Source: Oscillospiraceae bacterium (lineage in GTDB: Bacteria; Bacillota; Clostridia; Oscillospirales; Oscillospiraceae). From it: a stretch of 64,000 nt of DNA. Below the pieces are notes generated by a model. The model saw nothing but the letters and a program-made list of their open reading frames with translations. It had not been told where the DNA came from and made no database searches. Positions within the stretch are counted from its first letter, which is position 1. The number at the start of each line of letters is the position of its first letter. The stretch lies in the NCBI GenBank assembly GCA_902790375.1, contig CADARY010000002.1:25488-89487 (forward strand), read 5' to 3'. This document shows, one piece after another, positions 52,169 to 59,915 of this stretch. The position numbers and the translations under genes are program-made.

Positions 52169-52786
52169 TCAGCTTTCGCTGATATCGCCAAAAATATTTT
52201 CCCGTGCAAGCTTGTGGCGTATTCTCTGCACGGCATTGTCAATTGACTTTGCATCCCTGCAAAGTCTGTCCGCTATTTCTCTATACGACAGGCCTTCCAG
52301 ATAAAGGTCAAGTACCTTGATCTCAAACCTGGACAGGCACCGGGAAAAAGCCGCATTCAACTCTTCCCTGCTCTCTTTTGCCAGAATCAATTCTTCCGGG
52401 TTATGGCGGAACAACTCAGGGAGTGTCGAGATGTCAGCACCGGGATCTTCGGAGAGTTCTTCAAGGGATATTCCGTCGTTAAGGGGAAAGTGTTTTAATC
52501 GGGAAGCGGATTTCACTGCTGACAGAAGACGCATTCGGATACAATGCTCCGCGAAGGTACTGAAGGAAGCGCCACACGCCGGATTGTACTTTCGGATTGC
52601 GGAAAGCAGTCCAAAAGTCCCCTCCTGTATCAGATCCTCGCTGTCGCCTCCTGCAAGAAACAGAGGCCTCGCGCAGACCCTGACCAGCCTGAGATATCGC
52701 TCAGCCAAAGCGTCTTCCGCGTCTCTGTCCCCCGAGGATGCAAGTATTTGGAGTTTGGTATCATCCAGTCCTGCGTAATCTATCAT
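52169..52786 (-). CDS. sigH: sigma-70-family factor, SigH (Spo0H)-like
   Basis: 205 residues. Region 2: DSEDLIQEGTFGLLSAIRKYNP (about 48-69) and TFAEHCIRMRLLSAVKSASRLKH; linker; region 4: LYLEGLSYREIADRLCRDAKSIDNAVQRIRHKL (about 160-192). The KSIDNAxQR signature and the RLKHFPLN stretch align with Bacillus SigH, the sigma factor that starts sporulation. Other SigH-like paralogues cannot be excluded. Confidence 0.78.
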   Translation of the reverse strand: MIDYAGLDDTKLQILASSGDRDAEDALAERYLRLVRVCARPLFLAGGDSEDLIQEGTFGLLSAIRKYNPACGASFSTFAEHCIRMRLLSAVKSASRLKHFPLNDGISLEELSEDPGADISTLPELFRHNPEELILAKESREELNAAFSRCLSRFEIKVLDLYLEGLSYREIADRLCRDAKSIDNAVQRIRHKLARENIFGDISES

Positions 52787-52820
52787 TTTATTTCAAGTAT
52801 TCTAACTATATACATCATGT

Positions 52821-52848
52821 ATTATACAACACAAACCGCTAAAGTCAA
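52821..52848 (-). promoter_or_regulatory. sigma-A promoter of the sigH-like gene
   Basis: Minus strand TTGACT (52843-52848), 16 bp, TATAAT (52821-52826). The palindrome ATACATGATGTAT overlaps and follows the -10 and may be an operator. Confidence 0.8.
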
Positions 52849-52879
52849 TACCCATTTTGTATAAAGTGATGCGAAATGT

Positions 52880-53920
52880 TCAAATATCCATCTGCTGCTG
52901 CCCCATATACTCGAGTCCGAGGTGCTGATAGGCCTTCTGGGTGACGCAGCGGCCGCGCGGCGTCCTGATCAGAAAACCACGCTGGAGCAGATAGGGCTCG
53001 TATACATCCTCCAGCGTGACGGCCTCTTCATTGATCGTCGCGGCAAGCGTCTCCAAACCGACAGGTCCCCCGCCATAAAACTCAATGATACTGCGCAGCA
53101 TCCGCCTGTCCAGCGCGTCAAGCCCAAGCTTGTCAACCTCAAGACTGGACAGCGCCATATCCGCAACCTCACTGGTAATCACGCCGTCCGCCCTGACCTG
53201 GGCAAAATCGCGGACACGCCTGAGAAGCCGGTTCGCTATACGCGGCGTTCCCCTGGAACGGGAGGCAATTTCAAAGGCCCCCTCCGGGACGATCCGCACA
53301 TTCAAAATCCCGGCGGAGCGCACAACGATACGCTGCAGCTCCTCGGGCGTGTAGAGCTCAAGGCGAAGGGATACGCCAAAGCGGTCCCGCAGCGGCGCCG
53401 TGAGCTGACCGGAGCGCGTCGTCGCGCCAATCAGCGTGAAATGCGGCAGATCGAGATGGATAGAGTTGGCAGAGGGGCCCTTCCCGAGAATGATGTCAAT
53501 GGCATAATCCTCCATTGCGGGATAGAGGATCTCCTCATAGGCGCGGTTCAGCCTGTGGATCTCATCGACAAAGAGAATGTCCCCCTCGTTGAGATTGGTG
53601 AGCATGGCGACCAGATCCCCCGGCTTTTCGATTGCGGGGCCGGAGGTAATGCGCATGTTGACGCCCATCTCATTGGCAATCACGGCCGCAAGCGTCGTCT
53701 TGCCGAGTCCCGGGGGCCCGTGCAGCAGCACATGATCCAACGGTTCTCCGCGCATCTTGGCCGCGTTGATAAAGATGCTCAGATTGTCTTTTGCCTTCTT
53801 CTGGCCGATATATTCCTCAATCGTCTTCGGTCTCAGAGAGCCTTCGTTATTGTCCTCCGGGAGCGTTGCCGTTGTGGTCAGGATCTCCTCATTGACTTCA
53901 TCAGAAAAACTAATACTCAT
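52880..53920 (-). CDS. ruvB: Holliday junction DNA helicase subunit RuvB
   Basis: 346 residues. [15 protein letters not shown] near residue 30, Walker [13 protein letters not shown] near residue 65, Walker [11 protein letters not shown], sensor [18 protein letters not shown] and a C-terminal winged helix. Drives branch migration with RuvA. Follows ruvA by 14 bp. Confidence 0.97.
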   Translation of the reverse strand: MSISFSDEVNEEILTTTATLPEDNNEGSLRPKTIEEYIGQKKAKDNLSIFINAAKMRGEPLDHVLLHGPPGLGKTTLAAVIANEMGVNMRITSGPAIEKPGDLVAMLTNLNEGDILFVDEIHRLNRAYEEILYPAMEDYAIDIILGKGPSANSIHLDLPHFTLIGATTRSGQLTAPLRDRFGVSLRLELYTPEELQRIVVRSAGILNVRIVPEGAFEIASRSRGTPRIANRLLRRVRDFAQVRADGVITSEVADMALSSLEVDKLGLDALDRRMLRSIIEFYGGGPVGLETLAATINEEAVTLEDVYEPYLLQRGFLIRTPRGRCVTQKAYQHLGLEYMGQQQMDI

Positions 53921-53934
53921 ATTGCCCTATCCAA

Positions 53935-54540
53935 TCATTTTACCATCTGCTTCAAAACCGCCTTGATGATCTGCTCGGCAGACATATCCCTGGTTTCCAG
54001 CTTTTTCAGCACCGGCGCAATTTCAGCGCTGGAATAACCCAGTACGGCAAGCCCGGCCAGCGCGTCATTGACGGCAGAATCGCCGCCCTGCGCCGCAACG
54101 GCAGTGAAGCTCGGCATGACGGCCGCGTCGCTTTTCATTTCCTTGCTGACCTTGTCCTTGAGCTCAAGGATCACGCGCTGGGCAATCTTCTTCCCGATCC
54201 CGGGAGCAACTGTAAGCGCTTTCTCATTGCCGCTGATAATCGCAAGCGCAAGCCCCTCCGGCGTGTTGCAGGAGAGGATCGACATGGCCGCTTTCGGGCC
54301 GATGCCGGAGACGGAGATCAGCATCTCGAAGAAACGGCGTTCGCTTTTATCCAGAAAGCCGAAAAGATCATAATTCGTCTCGCCTATGGATTCCGAGACA
54401 TAGAGCTTCGCCCTTTCTCCAAGGTGCAGCCCGGCCACCGTGTTGCTTGTCACATTCAGCGCAAAGCCGATGCCGCCGCAGTCCAGCACCGCAAGCGCCG
54501 GTTCCAGTTCGGATACCTTTCCGTCTAAATGGTAGAGCAT
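53935..54540 (-). CDS. ruvA: Holliday junction DNA-binding subunit RuvA
   Basis: 201 residues from ATG 54540 (GAGGAGAACAGGAAG upstream), overlapping the ruvC end by 16 bp. OB fold, two helix-hairpin-helix motifs (SVSGIGPKAAM near residue 77, VAPGIGKKIAQRV near residue 112) and a C-terminal domain III. Confidence 0.95.
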   Translation of the reverse strand: MLYHLDGKVSELEPALAVLDCGGIGFALNVTSNTVAGLHLGERAKLYVSESIGETNYDLFGFLDKSERRFFEMLISVSGIGPKAAMSILSCNTPEGLALAIISGNEKALTVAPGIGKKIAQRVILELKDKVSKEMKSDAAVMPSFTAVAAQGGDSAVNDALAGLAVLGYSSAEIAPVLKKLETRDMSAEQIIKAVLKQMVK

Positions 54541-55037
54541 TCTTCCTGTTCTCCTCTGTACAAAAGTGAAGTTGCGCTTCTGGCATGGCACAGTGCCAGC
54601 GCCACGGCGTCTGCCGCGTCATCCGGCTTCGGCGGTGACGGCAGCCGGCACAGCCGCTTTACCATGTCCATGACCTGCCGTTTCTCAGCGCGCCCATATC
54701 CGACCACGGCCTGCTTGACCTGCAGGGGGGTATACTCGTAGACTCTGACCCCGGCTTTTCGGCAGGCCAGCAGAATCACGCCCCTGCCGTGGGCTACCGA
54801 GATGCCGGTCGTAATATTGGTGTTGAAAAAGAGCTCCTCAATCGAGACCGCGTCCGGCTTAAACAGGTCCAGAAGCTGCAGCATATCGTCGTAGATCTGC
54901 TCAAGGCGGCTTGAAAGGCTTGTGTGGGCAGGGGTTGTAATAACACCGCAATTGATGAGCTTATGGCTGTTTTTCTCAGACTCCAGAGCGCCAAAGCCGA
55001 TGGTGGCGATGCCCGGGTCAATGCCCAAAATACGCAT
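54525..55037 (-). CDS. ruvC: Holliday junction endonuclease RuvC
   Basis: 170 residues. RNase-H-like nuclease with Asp7 in GIDPGIATIG, Glu in SIEELFFNTN near residue 67, and the C-terminal DDAADAVALAL acid pair. Promoter not obvious; a hairpin-rich stretch of 93 bp separates it from xerD. Confidence 0.95.
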   Translation of the reverse strand: MRILGIDPGIATIGFGALESEKNSHKLINCGVITTPAHTSLSSRLEQIYDDMLQLLDLFKPDAVSIEELFFNTNITTGISVAHGRGVILLACRKAGVRVYEYTPLQVKQAVVGYGRAEKRQVMDMVKRLCRLPSPPKPDDAADAVALALCHARSATSLLYRGEQEECSTI

Positions 55038-55130
55038 GTAATCACACTCCTATAGGATTTTACCACACTTGCGCATACTCTGCAACACAAATGATGACAG
55101 CCTGTCGCTTGAGACAGGCTGTCCGTAAGC

Positions 55131-56021
55131 TTATGCTCTGGGATGCGCTTTGTTATACACATCCTTCAATTGCTTTTTTACAAGCTGTGAGTACATATGC
55201 GTGGAAGAAATATCCCGATGGCCCAGCATCTCCTGAATTGCATGGATGTCCGCGCCGTTTTCAAGCAGATGCGCCGCAAAGGAATGGCGGAGGGTATGCG
55301 GCGTAATGTCTTTTTCAATCCCGGCCTTTTTCTGATAGTGTTTGACGATCTTCCAGAAGCCCTGGCGGGACATCCTTTCGCCGCTGACATTGACGAACAG
55401 AGACTGCTCATCCGGCATGAGGATCATCTGCGGGCGAACCAGCGTGATATAATCGCTCAGCGCTTTGACTGCGGCCGGATACATGGGGATAAAGCGCTCA
55501 CGATTGCGGCTGGCGCAGCGGATCACGCCGGCAGCAAGATTCACATCGGAGATGTTGAGCTCAATCAGCTCCGTAACACGAATGCCTGTGGCGTAAAGCA
55601 GCTCCAGCATGGCCTTATCCCGATACCCCTTCGGGTCGATGCATTTGGGCTGCTCCAGCAGAAGCTCGACCTCCTTGCTGGTCAGGATCTCCGGCAGCTT
55701 CTGCGTGCTCTTGTCCGGAACCAGGCCCTGCGCGGGATTCACCGTGATCAGCTGCTTGATGAACAAATGTGCGTACAGGCACTTGATCGAGGCGATTGAA
55801 CGTGATACAGTAGCAACAGACTTGCCGTTGGCGCGCAGCATCTCAATATATTCCGACAGCTCCTCGGCTGTCGCATCAACAATGCTGTGCTCTGTGCTGC
55901 TGTCAAGGTAATCGGCAAGCTGCCGAATATCTCTCAAGTATGAGCTGAGGGTGTTTGCAGATGCTTTTTTATCCTCGACGAGATATTTTTCGAACATCTC
56001 AATACACTCGGAATTCTGCAT
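55131..56021 (-). CDS. xerD: tyrosine recombinase XerD
   Basis: 296 residues, the standard XerC/D length; AAGGAGGGCGTTTTGA precedes ATG 56021. N-terminal core-binding domain, then catalytic ATGIRVTEL (Arg), HTLRH, GHRD and the Tyr in STHMYSQL. The beta-hairpin normally reading GKGxKER reads ASRNRER, so the conserved catalytic Lys appears missing or displaced. It resolves chromosome dimers at dif in relatives. Its promoter at 56162-56190 lies between inverted TTGACATAA words. Confidence 0.88.
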   Translation of the reverse strand: MQNSECIEMFEKYLVEDKKASANTLSSYLRDIRQLADYLDSSTEHSIVDATAEELSEYIEMLRANGKSVATVSRSIASIKCLYAHLFIKQLITVNPAQGLVPDKSTQKLPEILTSKEVELLLEQPKCIDPKGYRDKAMLELLYATGIRVTELIELNISDVNLAAGVIRCASRNRERFIPMYPAAVKALSDYITLVRPQMILMPDEQSLFVNVSGERMSRQGFWKIVKHYQKKAGIEKDITPHTLRHSFAAHLLENGADIHAIQEMLGHRDISSTHMYSQLVKKQLKDVYNKAHPRA

Positions 56022-56137
56022 TCAAAACGCCCTCCTTTCTGTGAAGTATATGGGCTGTCACCTTCTGCAGACACCGCATCCATCCATGTGCGAAGGTCTC
56101 ATCCGGGCAGGCGACTGCAATTGTGAAATAATTTTGT

Positions 56138-56320
56138 AATTGACATAACTGCTTTGGTAACAATATATTACAAGTCTTCAAAATAATCAAGTGTTTTTTT
56201 CGTTTTTTTGAAAATTATTTTTCGCTTATGTCAACTCTTGTTACTTTTTTATTGCAGATCTCGCCCTGAACAAGCGGCAATAATGTGCCAGAAAAGGCTT
56301 TATTGTTTTCATTATGTCAA
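56138..56320 (+). repeat. three TTGACATAA words around the xerD promoter
   Basis: TTGACATAA at 56140-56148 on the plus strand, and on the minus strand at 56226-56234 and 56312-56320. The first two are inverted and enclose 77 bp containing the xerD promoter. GTAACAA words also recur in inverted orientation (56157-56163, 56238-56244). No gene is present in 56022-56311. Confidence 0.6.
56162..56190 (-). promoter_or_regulatory. sigma-A promoter of xerD
   Basis: Minus strand TTGATT (56185-56190), 17 bp, TATATT (56162-56167). Confidence 0.65.
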
Positions 56321-56737
56321 TTTCTTTGAATGAAATGGACGTCGTCCGCGCTGTTTCCCCAGTTTCAATCTGAAAACGCAGCCCGTCAGAGCTCCGGCAT
56401 AGGAAAAGCTCACCATGCTTAGGATGGACGACGGATCCATCTCTTCTCCGCGGATCAGAAATCCGGCTGTGAGCAGCAGGATAACCAGCGCCGTTCCCGT
56501 CAACAGCGCCGTGAAAAAGCGCGGCAGCCTGCTCCTGCTGATTGCCGCGGCGCCGGCAGCAGCGGCGCAGATGAAGCTGTTGGCAGAGCTGAGATACCCA
56601 AGCACCTGCTCTCCCATGCCTGTAGTGGCTGCGAGCAATGCCGTCAAGCTGAGCGTCACGAGCGCGCACATGCACCAGGCAGCCAACGCGCTGACCAGAA
56701 AGCCGGCATCCGGCAGGATCTGTTTTTCATCCGACAA
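56312..56737 (-). CDS. TIGR04086-family membrane protein
   Basis: About 141 residues from TTG 56737 with GGGGGTG about 7 bp upstream. Four hydrophobic helices (GFLVSALAAWCMCALVTLSL, the SSANSFICAAAAGAAA region, FFTALLTGTALVILLLTAGF and SFSYAGALTGCVF), as in this small family, which usually follows yajC in Firmicutes. A longer frame upstream runs through a hairpin and yajC and is not credible. Function unknown. Confidence 0.72.
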   Translation of the reverse strand: MSDEKQILPDAGFLVSALAAWCMCALVTLSLTALLAATTGMGEQVLGYLSSANSFICAAAAGAAAISRSRLPRFFTALLTGTALVILLLTAGFLIRGEEMDPSSILSMVSFSYAGALTGCVFRLKLGKQRGRRPFHSKKLT

Positions 56738-56745
56738 CGAGAACA

Positions 56746-56787
56746 CCCCCGAACAAATAAGATACTCACATCTTATTTGTTCGGGGG
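56746..56787. promoter_or_regulatory. perfect 18-bp hairpin between yajC and the TIGR04086 gene
   Basis: Arms 56746-56763 and 56770-56787, loop of 6. On the minus strand the last arm contains the GGGGG that would serve as ribosome site for the next gene, so folding could hide it. It may instead be a terminator of yajC, though no U-run follows. Confidence 0.7.
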
Positions 56788-56816
56788 TGAAAAGATTCTC
56801 CTGGAAAAGCGGCCTG

Positions 56817-57164
56817 TTATTTTTTGCCGCGGCTCTTGGCATTACGGGCCTCAGCCTCTGCGGCCTCCATCTTGGCAGTGGTGGAAACGCCCCATTTCTT
56901 GATCTGGATACGGACGCGATCTTCACCGGTCTCAAAGGTGACGGTATCTTCCGTAACCTGAACAATCTTGCCGGTCATGGCGCCGATGGTCGTGATTTCA
57001 TCGCCAACGCTCAGGGAGCTGCGCATTGCCTCGACGGTCTTCTTTTTCTTGTTTTCCGGACGGATAAAGAAAAAGTAGAAGACGGCAAACATCAGCACGA
57101 GCATAACGAGCATGGAAGCGGAGCCGGTGCCGGCCGCTGCATCAGCAGTAAGAAAAACATTCAT
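56817..57164 (-). CDS. yajC: preprotein translocase subunit YajC
   Basis: 115 residues. One membrane helix near the N-terminus (ASMLVMLVLMFAVFYFFFIRPENKKKK), followed by the YajC core GDEITTIGAMTGKIVQVTEDTVTFE. Accessory to SecDF. Lies directly after tgt, the usual order. Confidence 0.94.
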   Translation of the reverse strand: MNVFLTADAAAGTGSASMLVMLVLMFAVFYFFFIRPENKKKKTVEAMRSSLSVGDEITTIGAMTGKIVQVTEDTVTFETGEDRVRIQIKKWGVSTTAKMEAAEAEARNAKSRGKK

Positions 57165-57229
57165 TCTGAGAAACCTCCGAAATCAAAGTAAGCCTATTAT
57201 ATATGTGTAGCGCCGAAATTTCAAGATGC

Positions 57230-58360
57230 TTATATACGTTTGTCGAGAATTTCAGAAAATTTGCCGCGAAACGATCGGAAGGTCCCGGCGTCCAGACTGT
57301 CGCGGATCGCCTGGGCAAGAGCGTTATAGAAAGCCAGATTGTGCATGACCGCAAAGCGCATGGCCAGCATCTCCTCCGCTTTGAACAGATGCCGGATATA
57401 GGCGCGGGAGTAACGGCGACACACCGGGCAATTGCATTTGGGGTCGATCGCTTGTTCATCCCGCATGTATTTTTCGTTTTTGATGTTAATAATCCCGTCC
57501 CAGGTAAAGAGGTGCCCGTGCCTGCCGTTTCGTGCAGGCATGACGCAGTCAAAGAAATCAACGCCTCTGGCAACCGCCTCGATGATATTGCCCGGCGTTC
57601 CGACACCCATCAGATAGCGCGGCTTGTTCCCGGGCATATGCTCTTCCACAAGCTCAATGGTGTCGTACATCTCCTGATGCGTCTCCCCCACCGCGAGCCC
57701 GCCGATCGCATACCCGGGCAGATCAAGCTCCGCGATTTTAATCATATGCTCCACCCGAAGATCGGCAAATACCGCGCCCTGATTGATGCCAAAGAGCATC
57801 TGCCCGGGATTGACGGCATCCTCCTCCCGGTTATACGCTGTCAGCGCCGTCTGGCAGCGCTGCAGCCAGCGATAGGTCCTGTCACAGGAGCGCTTCACAT
57901 ACTCCCTCGGCGAGGGGATCTCGATACACTCGTCAAAGGCCATGGCGATATCCGAGCCGAGATTCGCCTGGATCCGCATACTCTCCTCCGGCCCCATAAA
58001 GATATGGCGTCCATCCACATGGGAGTTGAAGCTTACGCCCTCCTCCTTGATCCTGCGGAGCTTTGCCAGGGAGAAAATCTGAAATCCACCGCTGTCAGTG
58101 AGGATCGGCCCCTCCCATGTCATGAACTTATGCAGGCCGCCGAGGGATTTGATCAGCTCGTCACCCGGCCGCACATGAAGATGATAGGTGTTGGACAGCT
58201 CGATCTGACAGCCGATCGTCTTGAGGTCGGACGCAGACAGCGCCCCCTTGATGGCTCCCTGTGTCCCGACGTTCATAAAAACCGGAGTCTGTACGACACC
58301 ATGCGGCGTTGCAAATTCTCCGCGGCGTGCATGTCCCTCCTGCTTGAGCAGTTTATACAC
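57230..58360 (-). CDS. tgt: tRNA-guanine transglycosylase
   Basis: 376 residues from GTG 58360 with AAGGAGGGATGAC upstream. A longer frame to 58480 covers the old queA tail and is rejected. LTDSGGFQIFSL near residue 90 with the nucleophile Asp region, GGLAVGE near residue 230, and a zinc site CNCPVC near residue 308. Exchanges guanine-34 for preQ1 in queuosine synthesis; queA acts next in the same pathway. Confidence 0.95.
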   Translation of the reverse strand: MYKLLKQEGHARRGEFATPHGVVQTPVFMNVGTQGAIKGALSASDLKTIGCQIELSNTYHLHVRPGDELIKSLGGLHKFMTWEGPILTDSGGFQIFSLAKLRRIKEEGVSFNSHVDGRHIFMGPEESMRIQANLGSDIAMAFDECIEIPSPREYVKRSCDRTYRWLQRCQTALTAYNREEDAVNPGQMLFGINQGAVFADLRVEHMIKIAELDLPGYAIGGLAVGETHQEMYDTIELVEEHMPGNKPRYLMGVGTPGNIIEAVARGVDFFDCVMPARNGRHGHLFTWDGIINIKNEKYMRDEQAIDPKCNCPVCRRYSRAYIRHLFKAEEMLAMRFAVMHNLAFYNALAQAIRDSLDAGTFRSFRGKFSEILDKRI

Positions 58361-58478
58361 GTCATCCCTCCTTCTCGGCGTCTGCCGGGTTTTTCTTTCG
58401 CATTCTTTTCTGTGTTTGCCGAAATCAGCCTCAATGCCGCGCCCGTGCGAATCAGGAGACGGGCCGTTTTCGTTCCTC

Positions 58479-58522
58479 AATCATCATCGCATCGCCGTAA
58501 CTCACGGGAGTAAGGAGATGCA
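58479..58522. repeat. attachment-site copy A (tgt-side junction)
   Basis: Plus-strand core AATCATCATCGCATCGCCG (58479-58497) is the reverse complement of the queA 3' coding end (GDAMMI). 58479-58522 matches 59282-59325 over 44 bp with two mismatches. On the minus strand the frame continues into EERKRPVS and a stop, probably the original queA C-terminus. Confidence 0.75.
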
Positions 58523-58550
58523 TGGATATTCATTCTTCAAATCCTTCTAA

Positions 58551-58643
58551 GGCAATACCGCATAATTCGGCAAGAGCAGATCCTGAGAAAATTTGGGTTC
58601 TGATAAAGGCACTTTTTCGCAGATGTACTTTGTGTACCTCAAG
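58551..58643 (+). repeat. 93-bp dispersed repeat, copy 2
   Basis: Identical to 51647-51739. It lies inside cassette 1, between junction A and the DUF2442 gene, and is followed immediately by a terminator-like hairpin. Confidence 0.92.
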
Positions 58644-58663
58644 CCGGGAAGATTTCCCGGCTT
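58641..58663 (+). terminator. terminator-like hairpin after repeat copy 2
   Basis: Perfect 10-bp stem AAGCCGGGAA / TTCCCGGCTT (58641-58650, 58654-58663), triloop GAT, then TTGGTTTATT on the plus strand. Its U-rich side is on the plus strand, as if ending a transcript through the 93-bp repeat. Confidence 0.65.
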
Positions 58664-58668
58664 TTGGT

Positions 58669-58917
58669 TTATTGCGTACAAATACTGTTCTCGTACAGCT
58701 CATGCGGAGCAATATCCTGTCCGTTTACCCATTCAATTCCGATACCGCCCGGAAGCAGATGAACAGACTTGAAGTACGCTTCGTCTCTCAGCTCTCCAAA
58801 CCACGATCCGTTGGCATATGGCGTAACGTCAAACACCTTTATTTCCCCGGTTTCATAATGGAGGCAAAGCCTCATATCCGGCAAGGGTTCAACAGAAGTA
58901 AGTCTTGGCTGCAGCAC
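58669..58917 (-). CDS. DUF2442-family protein (cassette 1)
   Basis: 82 residues from GTG 58917 with AGGAGG 6 bp upstream. Family pattern: an N-terminal strand pair (RLTSVEPLPDMRLCLHYETGEIKVFDV), a middle LRDEAYFKSVHLLPGGIGIEW, and the terminal DIAPHELYENS. DUF2442 genes are often found next to DUF4160 genes, as here (12 bp gap). Suspected, not shown, to form toxin-antitoxin-like pairs. Confidence 0.82.
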   Translation of the reverse strand: MLQPRLTSVEPLPDMRLCLHYETGEIKVFDVTPYANGSWFGELRDEAYFKSVHLLPGGIGIEWVNGQDIAPHELYENSICTQ

Positions 58918-58929
58918 AGTTTTCCTCCT

Positions 58930-59196
58930 TTATCTCAGCGGATCAATACGGAAAAACTGTTCTCCATTGGAAAGCAGCTTCCAGTTTGCTTCGAGCTCTT
59001 CTTTGTGAATCTCCATCCAAGCTTCAAGCAGCTTGAGTTTTCCTTTTGGAAACGATCCTTCAATAATGGAACCGTCAAGCGCAACAACAATTTCTTCGCC
59101 AGAATACTCGGCGTGGATGTGAGGCAGCTTGTGTCTTTCGCCAGTTTCTCTGTACATACGTACTATGATTCCGTAAAAAGCGCTTAATACCGGCAT
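58930..59196 (-). CDS. DUF4160-family protein (cassette 1)
   Basis: 88 residues from ATG 59196 (GGAGGAG upstream; GTG 59202 possible). Family motifs: MPVLSAFYGIIVRMY at the start, HKLPHIHAEYSGEE near residue 23, the helix LEAWMEIHKEELEANW and end FFRIDPL. First gene of the cassette, with its own promoter. Function unknown; DUF2442 partner follows. Confidence 0.85.
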   Translation of the reverse strand: MPVLSAFYGIIVRMYRETGERHKLPHIHAEYSGEEIVVALDGSIIEGSFPKGKLKLLEAWMEIHKEELEANWKLLSNGEQFFRIDPLR

Positions 59197-59218
59197 AGTC
59201 ACTTCTCCTCCGGTTCAT

Positions 59219-59247
59219 ATTTTATCAGAACGATATTTAACAGTCAA
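59219..59247 (-). promoter_or_regulatory. sigma-A promoter of cassette 1
   Basis: Minus strand TTGACT (59242-59247), 17 bp, TAAAAT (59219-59224), between junction B and the DUF4160 gene. Confidence 0.78.
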
Positions 59248-59272
59248 CAGCAAACAAAAGCCGTGTCAAAAC

Positions 59273-59325
59273 AGTTTACATAATCATCATCGCATCGCCG
59301 TAACTAACAGGAGTAAGGAGATGCA
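59273..59325. repeat. attachment-site copy B (between the two cassettes)
   Basis: Core 59282-59300 identical to copies A and C. Adjacent AGTTTACATAA (59273-59283), reverse complement TTATGTAAACT, matches the XerD arm of dif as I recall it from Bacillus. Minus-strand order is an 11-bp GC arm, 6 bp (TGATGA), then the 11-bp AT arm, the geometry of a Xer site. Confidence 0.75.
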
Positions 59326-59343
59326 AAACGATTCATATACATA

Positions 59344-59394
59344 AAACGCCAACCGCCAAGCACACTCACACCGAGCAACTCTTTGGCAGTTGGC
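59344..59394 (-). terminator. terminator of cassette 2
   Basis: Minus strand stem GCCAACTGCCAA / TTGGCGGTTGGC (59383-59394 with 59348-59359, one G-T pair), then GTTTTAT. Lies 3 bp beyond the DUF2442 stop codon. Confidence 0.75.
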
Positions 59395-59397
59395 ATC

Positions 59398-59703
59398 TCA
59401 GCCGCTCTTAAGCGCTTGCCCCCCCTGGGGAACTGAATTTTCGTACAGATATTCCGGTGAAATGTCAATGTCTCCATCCTTCCATACCGGAATCCCGTAG
59501 TCTATATAGACGTCGCGGAACACGGCTTTATCAGCCAGCGGGGCAAAGGCAGGAGAATCAAGGAGCGGTTTGAAGTCAAAAATCCTCGCCTCTCCGGTAT
59601 TGAAGCGAATCCAGAGAAGATATTTGTCCATCGCCCTTATACCGCTGATCTTGATCGGAATGGAAGGCTCTCCGGCATAGGCAATACCGTCTATGATATA
59701 CAT
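59398..59703 (-). CDS. DUF2442-family protein (cassette 2)
   Basis: 101 residues; GGGAGGAAAAAAG before ATG 59703. Same pattern as the cassette 1 protein: ISGIRAMDKYLLWIRFNTGEARIFDFKPLL, then DKAVFRDVYIDYGIPVW and DISPEYLYENS. Clearly homologous but well diverged, so the two cassettes are not a recent tandem duplication. Confidence 0.82.
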   Translation of the reverse strand: MYIIDGIAYAGEPSIPIKISGIRAMDKYLLWIRFNTGEARIFDFKPLLDSPAFAPLADKAVFRDVYIDYGIPVWKDGDIDISPEYLYENSVPQGGQALKSG

Positions 59704-59717
59704 TCTTTTTTCCTCCC

Positions 59718-59829
59718 TTAATGCAGAGGATCAATCTTTCCAAACGGAATATTTCTTACCGCCTTATTCCAGGCCTCATACAGTTCATCCTCGTGGATCG
59801 ATGTTATAAAACCTGCAGAGCTCAGGCAT
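59718..59829 (-). pseudogene. DUF4160 remnant (cassette 2), internal deletion and frameshift
   Basis: The first codons (MPELCRFYNI) match the DUF4160 N-terminus. A second frame then gives IHEDELYEAWNKAV...FGKIDPLH, matching the C-terminus. About 50 codons in between are missing and the two parts are out of frame; the first frame stops after 14 codons. The DUF2442 partner remains intact. Confidence 0.75.
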
Positions 59830-59857
59830 ACTTCATCCCCCGTTTGTTGTCAGTATC

Positions 59858-59886
59858 ATTATACCAGCGATTAAAACTCCGGTCAA
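59858..59886 (-). promoter_or_regulatory. sigma-A promoter of cassette 2
   Basis: Minus strand TTGACC (59881-59886), 17 bp, TATAAT (59858-59863) with extended TGG. Placed between junction C and the DUF4160 remnant, the same position as in cassette 1. Confidence 0.82.
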
Positions 59887-59915
59887 CTGAATGTTTAAAT
59901 GATGATTATACCAAA

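Noticed and set aside
55090-55125. Terminator after xerD
   Set aside because: A good 11-bp hairpin (GACAGCCTGTC/GACAGGCTGTC) exists but no U-run follows on the minus strand, so I did not list it as a terminator.
58361-58480. N-terminal extension of tgt
   Set aside because: The GTG at 58360 has a strong AAGGAGG; the upstream frame contains the old queA tail and junction A, and lacks family homology.
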